Notes: a model not told the origin generated them from the sequence alone. 64,000 nucleotides of DNA from Flavobacterium sp. (GCF_013822155.1 NZ_PNJW01000001.1:1-64000); one strand, 5' to 3'. Numbered from the stretch's first letter, positions 42,428-52,629 are shown. Program-made: numbers and translations.

Positions 42428-44869
42428 GTGAACCTTGTTATAAAAGATATTATTACGTTGCTCAATGCCTCCTTTTCAGGCAGTCATTCTGAAAATAGTA
42501 TTGAAAACGTATCCCTCGACAGTCGCTCTCTTCAAAATAACCAACAGACTTTGTTTTTTTGTTTGGTGGGTCCCAATAACAACGGACATCATTATATTGC
42601 TGAGTTGATTGAAAAAGGGGTTCGAAATTTTATTGTCTCCGAAAAAGTTGAACCTGTTCAAGATGTCAATTTTTTACTAGTTGACAATACGTTAACCGCA
42701 CTTCAAAAATTTGCTTCTTTTTATCGTAAAAAATTCGATTTTCCTGTGATTGGTATTACCGGAAGTAACGGAAAAACTATCGTCAAAGAATGGTTAAATT
42801 TTTTATTAAGTCCTGATTATAATATTATCCGCAGTCCGAAAAGTTACAATTCACAAGTGGGTGTTCCGCTGTCGGTTATTGGCATAAATGAGCAACATAA
42901 CTTAGGGATTTTTGAAGCCGGAATTTCAACAGTTCATGAAATGGAGCATTTGGAACCTATCATTGAACCCACGATTGGAATTTTAACTAATATTGGGTCA
43001 GCCCACGACGAAGGTTTTGAAAATTTAGGTCAGAAAATCAAAGAAAAATTAAAATTATTCAAGCATGTTCACGTGCTGATTTATCATAAAAACAAATCGA
43101 TTGACGCCTTTTTAAATCATGACATTAAAACATTTTCATGGAGTTCCAGTGATAAAACAGCTGATGTTTTAGTACATCCAAAAACCACGAATCAGCAAAC
43201 CACCTTGAATGTTACTTATCAGGAAACCTGTTTTAAAATTAACATTCCATTTTCAGATGAGGCCTCTATTGAAAATGTAATTCATTGTTTGATGGTTTTA
43301 TTTTATTTCAATTATGATTTTGACACCATTCAAAATCGACTATCCTTGTTGTATCCCATCGAAATGCGGTTAAAAGTCAAGAAAGGCATCAACAACACTA
43401 TGCTGATTGATGACAGTTACAGTTCTGATTTTCAATCGTTAAAAATCGCATTAGACTTCTTAGAGAATCAAAAACAGCACCATAAAAAAACGCTTATCCT
43501 ATCCGATATTTTTCAAAGTGGATTGGAGAATGATGAATTATATTCCCGTGTTTCGCAAATGATTATTTCCAATAAAATCAGCCGTGTAATTGGCATCGGT
43601 GAAACCATTTCCCAGTATAAATCCAAATTCTTAAACGGGATAACTTTTGGCTCACAAGCCGATTTTTTAGCCCATTTTGACAGTTTAACTTTTGAAAATG
43701 AAACCATTTTAATCAAGGGAGCCCGAAACTTTCATTTTGAAGAAATTGTTTCCTTATTAGAAGAAAAAACACATGAAACCGTATTAGAAATTAATCTAAA
43801 CTCCCTTTCACATAATTTAAATTTTTATAAGGCCAAACTCAACTCCGACACCAAAATGATGGTGATGGTCAAAGCCTTCAGTTATGGAAACGGTGGTTTA
43901 GAAATAGCCAAATTATTAGAATACCTCAACGTTGATTATTTAGGTGTAGCTTTTGCCGACGAGGGAATTGCGTTGAAAAGTAATGGAATTCATTTACCAA
44001 TTATGGTTTTGAATCCGGAAACTACGAGTTTTGAAGCTATTATTCAACATCATTTAGAACCGGAAATTTACAGTTTGAAAGGATTAAATGCTTTTTTAAA
44101 AATTGCCAAGCAAAAACTTCTTAAAAATTATCCGATTCACCTCAAAATTGATACCGGCATGCACCGGTTAGGTTTTGATGAAATTCATTTAGAAGAATTA
44201 CTAACGATTCTAAAAAATTGCAAAACGGTTCAGGTAAAAAGTATTCTGTCTCACATGGCGACGAGTGATGATTTAACACACCACGAATTTGCTTTGGAGC
44301 AAATTGAAAAATTCAACCGTATTTCTACCTCTATCTGTAAGGAATTAGAAATTAGTCCGATTCGGCATATTTTAAATACTTCAGGAATATCCAATTATCC
44401 GCAAGCACAATTTGACATGGTTCGATTAGGGATTGGTCTTTATGGAATTTCTAATGACCCTCAGGAACAACTTTACTTGGAAAATGTAGGCACCTTAAAA
44501 TCCATTATTTCCCAAATCAGAACCATTCAAAAAGGAGAAAGCGTTGGCTACGGTCGAAGATTTATTGCGGAGAGAGAAACCAAAATTGCCACGATTCCGA
44601 TTGGCTATGCTGATGGAATCAGAAGAAGTTGGGGAAATGGGATTGGCTATGTCATGATAAACAATCAAAAGGCTACTATTGTAGGCAGTATTTGCATGGA
44701 CATGTTAATGGTTGACGTAACTGAAATACCCTGTGTGGAAGGAAATGAAGTTATTATCTTAGGCGACAACCCCAGTGTGAGCATGATGGCTGAAAAATTA
44801 GGCACTATTCCTTATGAAATTCTGACCGGAATTTCACAACGGGTAAAAAGAATTTTTTACAGAGAATAA
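42428..44869 (+). CDS. Bifunctional MurF ligase/alanine racemase
   Basis: This 813-residue fusion makes both the D-alanine pool and the UDP-MurNAc-pentapeptide. The N-terminal half is a Mur ligase: GITGSNGKTIVKEW with TGSNGKT at 111-117, SPKSYNSQVGVPLSV and DSYSSDFQSL. The C-terminal half (from about 455) is alanine racemase with PLP Lys482 in VKAFSYGNG, the catalytic Tyr region SVGYGRRF and PIGYADGIRRS. Such fusions are characteristic of Bacteroidota. The start is GTG 42428; no ATG fits. It overlaps nothing but is separated from tdk by only 3 nt. Confidence 0.93.
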   Translation: MNLVIKDIITLLNASFSGSHSENSIENVSLDSRSLQNNQQTLFFCLVGPNNNGHHYIAELIEKGVRNFIVSEKVEPVQDVNFLLVDNTLTALQKFASFYRKKFDFPVIGITGSNGKTIVKEWLNFLLSPDYNIIRSPKSYNSQVGVPLSVIGINEQHNLGIFEAGISTVHEMEHLEPIIEPTIGILTNIGSAHDEGFENLGQKIKEKLKLFKHVHVLIYHKNKSIDAFLNHDIKTFSWSSSDKTADVLVHPKTTNQQTTLNVTYQETCFKINIPFSDEASIENVIHCLMVLFYFNYDFDTIQNRLSLLYPIEMRLKVKKGINNTMLIDDSYSSDFQSLKIALDFLENQKQHHKKTLILSDIFQSGLENDELYSRVSQMIISNKISRVIGIGETISQYKSKFLNGITFGSQADFLAHFDSLTFENETILIKGARNFHFEEIVSLLEEKTHETVLEINLNSLSHNLNFYKAKLNSDTKMMVMVKAFSYGNGGLEIAKLLEYLNVDYLGVAFADEGIALKSNGIHLPIMVLNPETTSFEAIIQHHLEPEIYSLKGLNAFLKIAKQKLLKNYPIHLKIDTGMHRLGFDEIHLEELLTILKNCKTVQVKSILSHMATSDDLTHHEFALEQIEKFNRISTSICKELEISPIRHILNTSGISNYPQAQFDMVRLGIGLYGISNDPQEQLYLENVGTLKSIISQIRTIQKGESVGYGRRFIAERETKIATIPIGYADGIRRSWGNGIGYVMINNQKATIVGSICMDMLMVDVTEIPCVEGNEVIILGDNPSVSMMAEKLGTIPYEILTGISQRVKRIFYRE

Positions 44870-44877
44870 AAAATTTA

Positions 44878-44907
44878 TTGCAACTGTTAAAATTTTAACT
44901 AACTTCG
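44878..44907 (+). promoter_or_regulatory. Promoter TTG-N19-TAACTTCG for mscL
   Basis: TTG at 44878-44880 and TAACTTCG at 44900-44907 (one mismatch to TAnnTTTG) are 19 nt apart. The ATG of mscL is 30 nt downstream. Confidence 0.5.
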
Positions 44908-44937
44908 TTTTAACAAACCTTTTAAAACCTAATTATT

Positions 44938-45345
44938 ATGTTCAAAGAATTTAAGAATTTTATTATGACCGGCAATGTGATTGAATTTGCCGTAGCTGTA
45001 ATCATGGCCGGAGCCGTTGGGGCTGTGGTTAATGGTTTTGTAAATGATATTGTTATGCCAATAGTAGGTATGTTAACCGGCGGTGTTGATTTTTCTGAAA
45101 TGAAAGTTGTTTTACAAGCTGCTGTTGTTGAATCGGAAGGTGTTGCAGCCGTTCCGGAGGTAGCAATCCGATGGGGAGCATGGGTTAACACCTTAGTTAA
45201 CTTAGTTATTGTTGGGTTTGTCATGTTTATGATTATCAAAGCCTACAACAAAATGAAAAAACCAAAAGTGGAAGCACCTGCTGCACCAGTCGGACCAACA
45301 CAAGAAGAATTATTAGCTGAGATTAGAGATTTATTGAAAAAATAG
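44938..45345 (+). CDS. mscL: Large-conductance mechanosensitive channel
   Basis: MscL is the emergency pressure-release channel of the inner membrane. The 135-residue protein has the N-terminal amphipathic helix FKEFKNFIMTGNVIEFAVAV, TM1 with the pore-lining GAVGAVVNGFVNDIVMPIVG, a periplasmic loop, TM2 (NTLVNLVIVGFVMFMIIKAYNK) and the C-terminal helix QEELLAEIRDLLKK. It is complete and typical in length, with its own promoter and terminator. Confidence 0.95.
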   Translation: MFKEFKNFIMTGNVIEFAVAVIMAGAVGAVVNGFVNDIVMPIVGMLTGGVDFSEMKVVLQAAVVESEGVAAVPEVAIRWGAWVNTLVNLVIVGFVMFMIIKAYNKMKKPKVEAPAAPVGPTQEELLAEIRDLLKK

Positions 45346-45375
45346 TCGTTCCGCTACATTATATATTCTAACTAA

Positions 45376-45405
45376 ACTCCCGTTAAAAGCGGGAGTCTTT
45401 TTTTT
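45376..45405 (+). terminator. Rho-independent terminator of mscL
   Basis: ACTCCCG at 45376-45382 pairs with CGGGAGT at 45390-45396, followed by a run of eight T (45398-45405). Confidence 0.88.
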
Positions 45406-45455
45406 ACAAAAAATCAAAATTTTGTGAAACCAATCTATTTCCAATGAATATTCTA

Positions 45456-45463
45456 TATTTTTG
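45456..45463 (+). promoter_or_regulatory. -7 promoter element (TATTTTTG) for asd
   Basis: A TAnnTTTG match lies 24 nt before the asd ATG at 45488, overlapping the TTG that would start the longer frame. It helps to decide the start. Confidence 0.5.
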
Positions 45464-45487
45464 CAATTCAAATCTAAAAATTCACAC

Positions 45488-46477
45488 ATGAGAGTTGCAG
45501 TAGTTGGTGCTACCGGAATGGTTGGCGAAGTTATGCTTCAGGTTTTGGCCGAAAGAAATTTTCCGATAACGGAGTTAATTCCGGTTGCTTCAGAAAAGTC
45601 AGTTGGTAAAGAAATCGATTTTAAAGGAACCAACTATAAAGTAGTAGGTTTACAAACAGCGGTTGATTTGCATCCGGATATTGCTTTATTTTCTGCCGGA
45701 GGAGAAACATCTTTAGCTTGGGCTCCAAAATTTGCAGCAGTTGGCACAACCGTCATCGACAATTCATCCGCTTGGCGAATGGATCCGACTAAAAAACTAG
45801 TGGTTCCGGAAATCAATGCTTCCGAATTAACCAAAGACGATAAAATCATAGCTAATCCTAACTGTTCTACCATTCAGATGGTGATGGTTTTGGCCCCGCT
45901 TCATAAAAAATACACCATTAAACGCGTAATTGTCTCAACATATCAATCTATTACCGGAACAGGTGTAAAAGCTGTTCAACAATTAGAAAATGAATATGCG
46001 GGTGTGAAAGGCGAAATGGCTTATCCTTACCCGATTCACCGTAACGCTATACCCCAATGCGATGTTTTTGAAGACAACGGCTACACCAAAGAAGAAATGA
46101 AATTGGTTCGTGAAACCCAAAAAATTATGGGCGATAGAAGCATTGCCGTGACCGCAACCGCTATTCGAATTCCGGTAGTCGGCGGACACAGTGAAGCCGT
46201 GAATATAGAATTTTCGAATGATTTTGATGTGAATGAAGTTCGTTCGATTTTACACAACACTGCCGGCGTTACCGTTCAAGATAATTTGGATACCAAAACC
46301 TATCCAATGCCCATTTATGCTCAAGGCAAAGACGATGTTTTCGTAGGTAGAATTCGTCGTGATGAAAGTCAGCCCAACACCCTAAACATGTGGATTGTGG
46401 CGGATAATTTACGTAAAGGAGCGGCAACCAATACCATTCAAATTGCAGAGTATTTGGTCGCTAACAAACTAGTTTAA
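45488..46477 (+). CDS. asd: Aspartate-semialdehyde dehydrogenase
   Basis: The enzyme makes aspartate semialdehyde from aspartyl phosphate, the step after aspartate kinase at 25.5 kb. The 329-residue protein begins MRVAVVGATGMVGEVML (NADP-binding), has the catalytic Cys126 in ANPNCSTIQ, and IRIPVVGGHSEAVN. A longer frame starts at a TTG at 45461 inside the promoter element, so the ATG at 45488 is used. The length and order of motifs are standard. Confidence 0.95.
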   Translation: MRVAVVGATGMVGEVMLQVLAERNFPITELIPVASEKSVGKEIDFKGTNYKVVGLQTAVDLHPDIALFSAGGETSLAWAPKFAAVGTTVIDNSSAWRMDPTKKLVVPEINASELTKDDKIIANPNCSTIQMVMVLAPLHKKYTIKRVIVSTYQSITGTGVKAVQQLENEYAGVKGEMAYPYPIHRNAIPQCDVFEDNGYTKEEMKLVRETQKIMGDRSIAVTATAIRIPVVGGHSEAVNIEFSNDFDVNEVRSILHNTAGVTVQDNLDTKTYPMPIYAQGKDDVFVGRIRRDESQPNTLNMWIVADNLRKGAATNTIQIAEYLVANKLV

Positions 46478-46497
46478 CAAAAGATTAAAAGTAATTT

Positions 46498-46521
46498 AAG
46501 CTCCTTTTCAGGGGCTTTTTT
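46498..46521 (+). terminator. Rho-independent terminator of asd
   Basis: AAGCTCC at 46498-46504 pairs with GGGGCTT at 46511-46517 (one U-G), followed by T-rich sequence. It overlaps the promoter region of the next gene. Confidence 0.72.
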
Positions 46522-46523
46522 GC

Positions 46524-46531
46524 TATCTTTG
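46524..46531 (+). promoter_or_regulatory. -7 promoter element (TATCTTTG) for the His-rich gene
   Basis: A TAnnTTTG match lies 6 nt before the ATG at 46538, directly after the asd terminator. The mRNA would be nearly leaderless. Confidence 0.48.
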
Positions 46532-46537
46532 CTGTTG

Positions 46538-46873
46538 ATGAAGAAAAAAATAGCTATAGTCAACCTCTATTTAATGATGGCGGTATTGTTTACAATACTG
46601 TTTCAATCGTTGCATACGTACCGACATTTAGTAGCTGATTATTTTGATAAAACTGAAGTTTGTCATCATGCACATGATGGTTTTTCACATCAACACACCG
46701 ACGATGATTGTTCTGTTTGCGATTTTCATTTTTGGTTTTATATCAAACCGGATGTATTAACTCATCGATTTGATTTCCCAATTAAACCTGTTCCGTATTT
46801 GGTTCAGGAACAAGCACAAATTTCTACCTTTTCAGGTTCTCTTTTTTCATACCGAGGTCCGCCAACCGTTTAA
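46538..46873 (+). CDS. His/Cys-rich small exported protein
   Basis: The 111-residue product has a hydrophobic N-terminal helix (IAIVNLYLMMAVLFTILFQSL) and a metal-binding-looking cluster, EVCHHAHDGFSHQHTDDDCSVCDFHF, with three Cys and six His. The frame also opens at a TTG at 46520, but the ATG at 46538 is preferred. It precedes a TonB-dependent receptor and a lipoprotein on the same strand. Genes of this kind with His/Cys clusters beside TonB receptors suggest zinc or copper handling (inference). The exact family is unknown to me. Confidence 0.65.
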   Translation: MKKKIAIVNLYLMMAVLFTILFQSLHTYRHLVADYFDKTEVCHHAHDGFSHQHTDDDCSVCDFHFWFYIKPDVLTHRFDFPIKPVPYLVQEQAQISTFSGSLFSYRGPPTV

Positions 46874-46951
46874 AATTATCGAAACTAAAATATAATCATT
46901 TGTTCCAAGAACGAATGATTGTCAGTGTTTATAATTTTTTGAACCAGAAAA

Positions 46952-49333
46952 ATGCGGTATTTTATTACTCTTTTCTTCTTGTTATGTTTTGGTTTTTCAG
47001 GTTTTGGGCAATTCACGTTACGTGGAAAAATCACCAATGAAAAAAACCAACCTTTATCAGGAAGCCATGTCCACACTAACTACAAAAATGTAGCCAGTGA
47101 TCCTATTGGCGAATACGAAATCAAGGGTTTGCCTAAAGGTGAATTGCGGGTTTATATCTCCTATTTAGGATACAAAACCTGTGACACACTCCTTAACATA
47201 AAAGAAGATTATATTTTGAATGTCAAACTTACTCCATCTGAAACTACTTTGAAGGAAGTCACGGTCAAACAAACTTCTACAAAAGTCAGTAACAGTATTA
47301 GTGTGCAGCAAATCAATACGGAAAGAATTGAAAGAAGCAGCAGTCAAACCTTGGCAGAAGCTCTCAAAGAAGTATCGGGTGTTTCCCTTTTAAAAACCGG
47401 GAGCAGTATTATCAAACCGATGATTAATGGATTGCACAGTAGTCGGGTTCCGATTTTTTCCAATCAAGTTCGATTAGAAGATCAACAATGGGGAGCTGAG
47501 CATGCTCCAAATTTTGACATCAACGCTGCCGGGAAAATAACCGTCATTAAAGGAGCTTCCGGATTACAATATAGTGGTGATGCAGTGGGCGGATTAGTTA
47601 TAATAGAACCCCTTACGGTGACAAAAGACACCCTTTTCGGAAAAACTATTTTGAGTGGTCTTTCTAATGGACGCGGTGGCGTAATCAGTTCAAGCATTCA
47701 CCAAGGAAAGCCGACCGGATGGCGGTGGAATGCCTTGAGTACTTTTAAATATTTAGGCGATAAGGAAGCTCCTGATTATGTTTTATCCAATACCGGAAAT
47801 CGTGAATTTAATTTTTCGGGAGATATTTCCTTTGTAAAAAAGGAGTATGAAGTTTTGGCCTTTTACAGTTTTTACCATGCTGAAATAGGGATATTAAGTG
47901 CTTCACACATTGGTAATGCGAATGATTTGTATAATTCGATAGAAAATCAGGTTCCCAATGTAATTAATGATTTTACTTATGCCATCATCAACCCAAAACA
48001 AAAGGTAGAGCATCATTTGGCAAAGTTGAATTACAAACAAAAAATTGATGATTCCAGTTCTCTATCAACTTTCTATTCCTTTCAGTTCAACCATCGGCAA
48101 GAGTATGATTTGCGAAGAACTGACAATGCCAACAAAGCAGCTTTAGATTTAGAATTGGCAACTCATACGCTTCAAACAGATTATAAAAAAGCATGGGAAA
48201 AATGGACTTTAAAAACCGGTATCAATGCTCTTTATCAAAACAATTTTGCCAATCCGAAAACGGATGTAAGACCCTTAATTCCTTCCTATGTTAAATTTGA
48301 TGGCGGACTTTATGGGGTTGGTAACTATCAAATACATGAAGATTTAGCTCTAGAAATGGGTGTTCGCTATGATTTTTCTACCATTGAAGCTACTAAATAT
48401 TATCAAAAATCCCGTTGGGAAGAACGTGACTATGATGCTGATTTTGCTGATTTTATTATTGGTGAAGTTGGAAATCAATGGCTCACCAAGCCACGTTTTA
48501 CTTTTCATAATTTTTCAGGGAGTTTCGGTATTCGTAAAGCGTACACTTCTGATTGGATTTGGTTAAACAACCTCAGCCTTTCCAATAGAAATCCGAATCC
48601 ATCTGAGTTTTTCAGTGATGGCTTACATCATTCTACCGGTCAAATTGAATTGGGTGATTTGCGTTTGCAACAAGAAAAGTCGATTAAATATTCTACTTCT
48701 CTCTTGAAAAAATGGAATGCGGTGTCCGTTGAATTTAATCCCTATTTTCATTGGATTTCTAACTTCATGTTTCTGAAACCTGTTGATTTCGAAACAACGA
48801 TAAGAGGGGCTTTTCCGGTTTGGGAATACCAACAGACTGATGCCCGATTATGGGGAATTGATTTACGGAGTCAATGGCAAATTAACCCTACTTGGAAACA
48901 TCTTTTTTCAATAGCTTATGTCAATGGAGAAAATTTAATCGAAAATCAACCTTTGATTGATATGCCTCCTTTAAACCTTTCCACGTCAGTTCAATATAAA
49001 AAATCAGCCTGGAACGAGTTGGTATTGGAGTTACAGTACGAGTTGGTTTTTCAACAAAATCGCTACCCCGATTACAATTTTGACGCCACTATTCTTGTTG
49101 ATGGCGAATTGACACCTGTGACCGTTGACATCAGCACACCTCCAGATGGTTATCAACTTTTTAACTTTTATTCCGAAATGAAAGTGAAATTGTTTCCTAA
49201 AATTTTGACTACCCTTGCTTTTTCTGTTCAAAATATTTTAAACATTTCTTACCGGGACTATTTGAACCGGCAACGTTTTTTTGCGGATGAAACGGGAAGA
49301 AACATTCAACTACAATTAAAATTTAATTATTAA
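46952..49333 (+). CDS. TonB-dependent receptor with carboxypeptidase-regulatory-like domain
   Basis: This 793-residue outer-membrane receptor has a signal peptide ending in GFGQ, a CarboxypepD_reg-like beta-sandwich (residues about 22-110: LRGKITNEKNQPLSGSHVHT), a plug (SQTLAEALKEVSGVSLLKTG to GGLVIIEP) and a barrel ending in QLQLKFNY. The plug motif WGAEHAPNFDINAAGKITVIKG followed by YSGDAVGG resembles ZnuD-like metal receptors. The neighbouring His-rich protein and lipoprotein fit metal uptake. The substrate is not proven. Confidence 0.85.
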   Translation: MRYFITLFFLLCFGFSGFGQFTLRGKITNEKNQPLSGSHVHTNYKNVASDPIGEYEIKGLPKGELRVYISYLGYKTCDTLLNIKEDYILNVKLTPSETTLKEVTVKQTSTKVSNSISVQQINTERIERSSSQTLAEALKEVSGVSLLKTGSSIIKPMINGLHSSRVPIFSNQVRLEDQQWGAEHAPNFDINAAGKITVIKGASGLQYSGDAVGGLVIIEPLTVTKDTLFGKTILSGLSNGRGGVISSSIHQGKPTGWRWNALSTFKYLGDKEAPDYVLSNTGNREFNFSGDISFVKKEYEVLAFYSFYHAEIGILSASHIGNANDLYNSIENQVPNVINDFTYAIINPKQKVEHHLAKLNYKQKIDDSSSLSTFYSFQFNHRQEYDLRRTDNANKAALDLELATHTLQTDYKKAWEKWTLKTGINALYQNNFANPKTDVRPLIPSYVKFDGGLYGVGNYQIHEDLALEMGVRYDFSTIEATKYYQKSRWEERDYDADFADFIIGEVGNQWLTKPRFTFHNFSGSFGIRKAYTSDWIWLNNLSLSNRNPNPSEFFSDGLHHSTGQIELGDLRLQQEKSIKYSTSLLKKWNAVSVEFNPYFHWISNFMFLKPVDFETTIRGAFPVWEYQQTDARLWGIDLRSQWQINPTWKHLFSIAYVNGENLIENQPLIDMPPLNLSTSVQYKKSAWNELVLELQYELVFQQNRYPDYNFDATILVDGELTPVTVDISTPPDGYQLFNFYSEMKVKLFPKILTTLAFSVQNILNISYRDYLNRQRFFADETGRNIQLQLKFNY

Positions 49334-49345
49334 AAATCTAACAAA

Positions 49346-49906
49346 ATGAAAAATCTAAAAATGATGGCCTTTGCCATAATCCTGATTACCCTGACCTCTT
49401 GTAGCAATGATGATTCTCCCGTGAATGAAGAAGAATTAATTACAACAGTTATTACTACCCTGACCGGTGGTGGTCAAACAATTACTTTAACCGCAAGAGA
49501 TTTAGATGGTGATGGCCCCAACGCTCCCATGATAACCGTTACAGGTGATTTAGTTGCGGGAACAACCTATGCAGGGGCTACCCGTTTCTTGAATGAATTG
49601 AATAATCCTACTGATGAAATTACAGAAGAAGTGCAGGAAGAAGGAACTGAACATCAAGTATTTTATCAGTTGGCCTCCACTATTGGAACGGTTGCCTATC
49701 ATTCAGCAAATACCGATGCTAACGGCAATCCTATTGGGCTTCAATTCACTTTAACAACGTCTGCAAACAATGCTACAAGCGGAACATTTGTTGTTACTTT
49801 AATTCATTTACCGAATAAAACAGCAACCGGAGTGGCAGCAGGAGATATCATCAATGCCGGTGGAGCTACAGATGCTCTGGCTATTTTTCCTTTAACAATT
49901 CAATAA
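49346..49906 (+). CDS. Small lipoprotein downstream of the TonB receptor
   Basis: The 186-residue lipoprotein has the lipobox LTSC (Cys19) and a beta-rich body with LTARDLDGDGPNAPMITVTG, EGTEHQVFYQL and HLPNKTATGVAAGDIINAGG. The DxDGDGPNAP segment looks like a calcium/metal loop. It starts 12 nt after the receptor stop, so the two are cotranscribed. From memory, proteins of this kind are annotated as a periplasmic-binding-like fold in Flavobacteria. It probably hands ligand to, or partners with, the receptor. Confidence 0.7.
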   Translation: MKNLKMMAFAIILITLTSCSNDDSPVNEEELITTVITTLTGGGQTITLTARDLDGDGPNAPMITVTGDLVAGTTYAGATRFLNELNNPTDEITEEVQEEGTEHQVFYQLASTIGTVAYHSANTDANGNPIGLQFTLTTSANNATSGTFVVTLIHLPNKTATGVAAGDIINAGGATDALAIFPLTIQ

Positions 49907-49929
49907 ATTTTGAAATAAACCGTGTTGAA

Positions 49930-49964
49930 AAACCAAACTCTTTTTAAGCAGTTTGGTTTTTTTT
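49930..49964 (+). terminator. Rho-independent terminator
   Basis: AAACCAAACT at 49930-49939 pairs perfectly with AGTTTGGTTT at 49950-49959, followed by T-rich sequence. It ends the receptor-lipoprotein operon. Confidence 0.85.
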
Positions 49965-50046
49965 ATTTCATTTTGTGAGTTTTATATATTATTTTTTACT
50001 AATTTAGTTATTTTAATACCTATTTACTAACCAAAATACATTTTCT

Positions 50047-50421
50047 ATGAATTCAAGATTTACTTACTTAATGCGTTTGCTCTTAGGTGTTATCCTACTG
50101 GTTTTTGGCTTAAACAAATTTTTAAACTTTATTCCCGCACCTGAATTACCTGAAAATGCGGCTAGTTTTATTACTTCCCTAGCAACAACCGGTTATGTAC
50201 TTCAGGTAGTTGGTGTCTTGGAAATTCTTATTGGTCTTTTACTTCTTACCAATAAATGGGTGGCTTTTGCTCTTGTTGTTTTAGCTCCAATTTCAGTCAA
50301 TATCTTATTATTTCATTTGTTTCTGGATATCCCCGGTATTAGCGGAGCTTTATTAGTTGCCGTTATTAATGGGATTTTAATGTATAAATTGTGGCCAAAA
50401 TACAAGCCCCTTTTTAACTAA
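50047..50421 (+). CDS. DoxX family membrane protein
   Basis: The 124-residue inner-membrane protein has four hydrophobic segments. RLLLGVILLVFGLNKFLNFIP and GVLEILIGLLLLTNKW are the DoxX-like core motifs. Family members are linked to redox and quinone chemistry but mostly lack a proven function. The gene stands alone between two terminated transcripts, with no consensus promoter visible. Confidence 0.8.
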   Translation: MNSRFTYLMRLLLGVILLVFGLNKFLNFIPAPELPENAASFITSLATTGYVLQVVGVLEILIGLLLLTNKWVAFALVVLAPISVNILLFHLFLDIPGISGALLVAVINGILMYKLWPKYKPLFN

Positions 50422-50440
50422 ATCGTATCATTTGTTTGGT

Positions 50441-50448
50441 TACATTTG
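50441..50448 (+). promoter_or_regulatory. -7 promoter element (TACATTTG) for the prolyl oligopeptidase
   Basis: A TAnnTTTG match lies 21 nt before the ATG at 50470. No -33 TTG at the right distance. Confidence 0.48.
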
Positions 50449-50469
50449 TAAATATCAATTTATTTACAA

Positions 50470-52584
50470 ATGAAAAAAATCATTCCTATGTTTGCAATAG
50501 TTTGTGTTATTTCAGTAAATGCACAACCTACCTCTTCTTCGTTTGCCTATCCAGAAACAAAAAAGGAAGTGGTGAAAGACACTTATTTTGGCACTGATGT
50601 GAACGACCCTTATCGTTGGTTAGAAGACGACCGTTCAGCAGAAACAGGTGCGTGGGTAAAGGCCCAAAACGAAGTTACATTTGGCTACCTTTCTCAAATT
50701 CCTTTTCGAAATCAAATTAAAGAGCGATTAGAGAAACTGTGGAATTACGAACGTATTTCTGCTCCTTTCAAAGAAGGAAATTACACTTATTTTTACCGAA
50801 ATAACGGTTTACAAAATCAATCGGTTATATACCGAAAAGATAAATCCGGGAAAGAAGAACTCTTTTTAGACCCCAATACATTTGCCACTGACGGCACCAC
50901 CTCTTTGGCTGATATATCCTTTTCTAAAGACGGTTCGTTGATGGCTTACTCCATTTCAGAAGGAGGAAGCGATTGGAACAAAATCATCATCATGGATGCC
51001 GTTTCAAAAAAAGTATTAGAATCTCCTATTGTTGATGTAAAATTCAGTGGAATAGCCTGGTTAGGAAACGACGGGTTCTTTTATTCGAGCTATGACAAAC
51101 CGGAAGGCAGTGAACTTTCAGCCAAAACGGACGAACACAAATTATATTACCACAAACTGGGAACAACACAAAAAGAAGACAAAATAGTATTTGGTTTGAA
51201 TGAAAAAAGAAGGTATATAAGCGGAGCTATTTCTGAAGATCAACATTATTTGATTATAACGGCGGCTAATTCCACTACCGGAAACGAATTGTATATTAGA
51301 GATTTAAATGACCCAAACAGCAAACTTGAAACCATCGTTGCTAATTTTGACAGTAATAATTACATCATTGACAATATAGGAACCAAACTGTTTATTGTGA
51401 CCAATTTGAATGCTCCAAATCAAAAAGTTGTCACTGTAGATTTTAAAAATCCAACTCCTGAAAACTGGAAAGATTGTATTGCTGAAACAGATTATGTTTT
51501 GTCTCCCACTACCGGAGCAGGATACCTTTTTGCTAATTACATGAAAGATGCTATTTCGCAAGTAAAACAATATGATTATGACGGAAAATTAGTTCGTGAA
51601 ATCAGTTTACCCGGCATTGGATCTGCCGGCGGATTTGGAGGTAAAAAAACAGAAACCGAATTGTATTTTTCCTTTTCAAATTATTTAACCCCGGGCACAA
51701 TTTATTCTTTTGACCCCAAAAGCGGAACTTCAAAAGTATATGAAAAGCCCAAAGTAGATTTCAATTCCGACAATTATGAAAGCAAACAGGTTTTTTATAC
51801 TTCAAAAGACGGAACAAAAATCCCAATGATTATTAACCATAAAAAAGGATTAAAATTAGACGGTAAAAATCCAACTATCCTTTATGGCTATGGTGGTTTT
51901 AATGTGAGTATTACTCCAAATTTCAGTGTTGCCAATGCTGTTTGGATGGAAAACGGAGGGATTTATGCAGTAGCAAATTTAAGAGGTGGTGGTGAATATG
52001 GCAAAAAATGGCATGATGCCGGAACGCAACAAAAAAAGCAAAATGTTTTTGACGATTTTATTGCTGCCGGTGAATACTTGATTGCTCAAAAATATACTTC
52101 TTCTGATTATTTAGCCATTCGGGGTGGTTCCAATGGAGGCTTATTAGTTGGTGCCGTCATGACTCAAAGACCAGACTTGATGAAGGTTGCTTTGCCAGCC
52201 GTTGGTGTTTTGGATATGCTACGTTATCATACCTTCACGGCCGGAGCCGGTTGGGCTTATGATTATGGTACCGCCAATGACAGTAAAGAAATGTTTTCCT
52301 ATTTAAAAAATTATTCCCCTGTTCACAATGTGAAAAAAGGAGTGAAATATCCGGCTACTTTAGTAACAACCGGTGACCATGACGATCGCGTTGTACCGGC
52401 ACACAGTTTTAAATTTGCTGCCGAGTTACAAGCCAAACAAGCGGGAGAAAATCCTGTGTTGATAAGAATTGATGTCAATGCAGGTCACGGAGCCGGAAAA
52501 CCCATTTCGAAAACAATAGAAGAAAATGCCGATGTTCAGGCATTTACATTGTATAGTATGGGGATAAAAGAACTTAAAAAGTAA
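50470..52584 (+). CDS. Prolyl oligopeptidase (S9A) with signal peptide
   Basis: The 704-residue enzyme hydrolyses Pro-Xaa bonds in short peptides. It has an export signal ([19 protein letters not shown]), the propeller N-terminus [17 protein letters not shown], and the alpha/beta-hydrolase domain with catalytic Ser554 in [12 protein letters not shown], Asp in DDRVVPAHS and His673 in [10 protein letters not shown]. It is therefore likely periplasmic. The related S9 peptidase at 58 kb is a different subfamily. Confidence 0.92.
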   Translation: MKKIIPMFAIVCVISVNAQPTSSSFAYPETKKEVVKDTYFGTDVNDPYRWLEDDRSAETGAWVKAQNEVTFGYLSQIPFRNQIKERLEKLWNYERISAPFKEGNYTYFYRNNGLQNQSVIYRKDKSGKEELFLDPNTFATDGTTSLADISFSKDGSLMAYSISEGGSDWNKIIIMDAVSKKVLESPIVDVKFSGIAWLGNDGFFYSSYDKPEGSELSAKTDEHKLYYHKLGTTQKEDKIVFGLNEKRRYISGAISEDQHYLIITAANSTTGNELYIRDLNDPNSKLETIVANFDSNNYIIDNIGTKLFIVTNLNAPNQKVVTVDFKNPTPENWKDCIAETDYVLSPTTGAGYLFANYMKDAISQVKQYDYDGKLVREISLPGIGSAGGFGGKKTETELYFSFSNYLTPGTIYSFDPKSGTSKVYEKPKVDFNSDNYESKQVFYTSKDGTKIPMIINHKKGLKLDGKNPTILYGYGGFNVSITPNFSVANAVWMENGGIYAVANLRGGGEYGKKWHDAGTQQKKQNVFDDFIAAGEYLIAQKYTSSDYLAIRGGSNGGLLVGAVMTQRPDLMKVALPAVGVLDMLRYHTFTAGAGWAYDYGTANDSKEMFSYLKNYSPVHNVKKGVKYPATLVTTGDHDDRVVPAHSFKFAAELQAKQAGENPVLIRIDVNAGHGAGKPISKTIEENADVQAFTLYSMGIKELKK

Positions 52585-52595
52585 CGCAAATTATC

Positions 52596-52629
52596 AAAAA
52601 AATGCCTTTCTAATGAAAGGCATTTTTTT
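52596..52629. terminator. Bidirectional terminator overlapping the mtgA stop
   Basis: The A-run plus TGCCTTTC up to 52610 pairs with GAAAGGCATTTTTTT (52615-52629) around a TAAT loop. The mtgA stop codon (52628-52630) lies in the right arm, so one hairpin serves both convergent genes. Confidence 0.85.
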
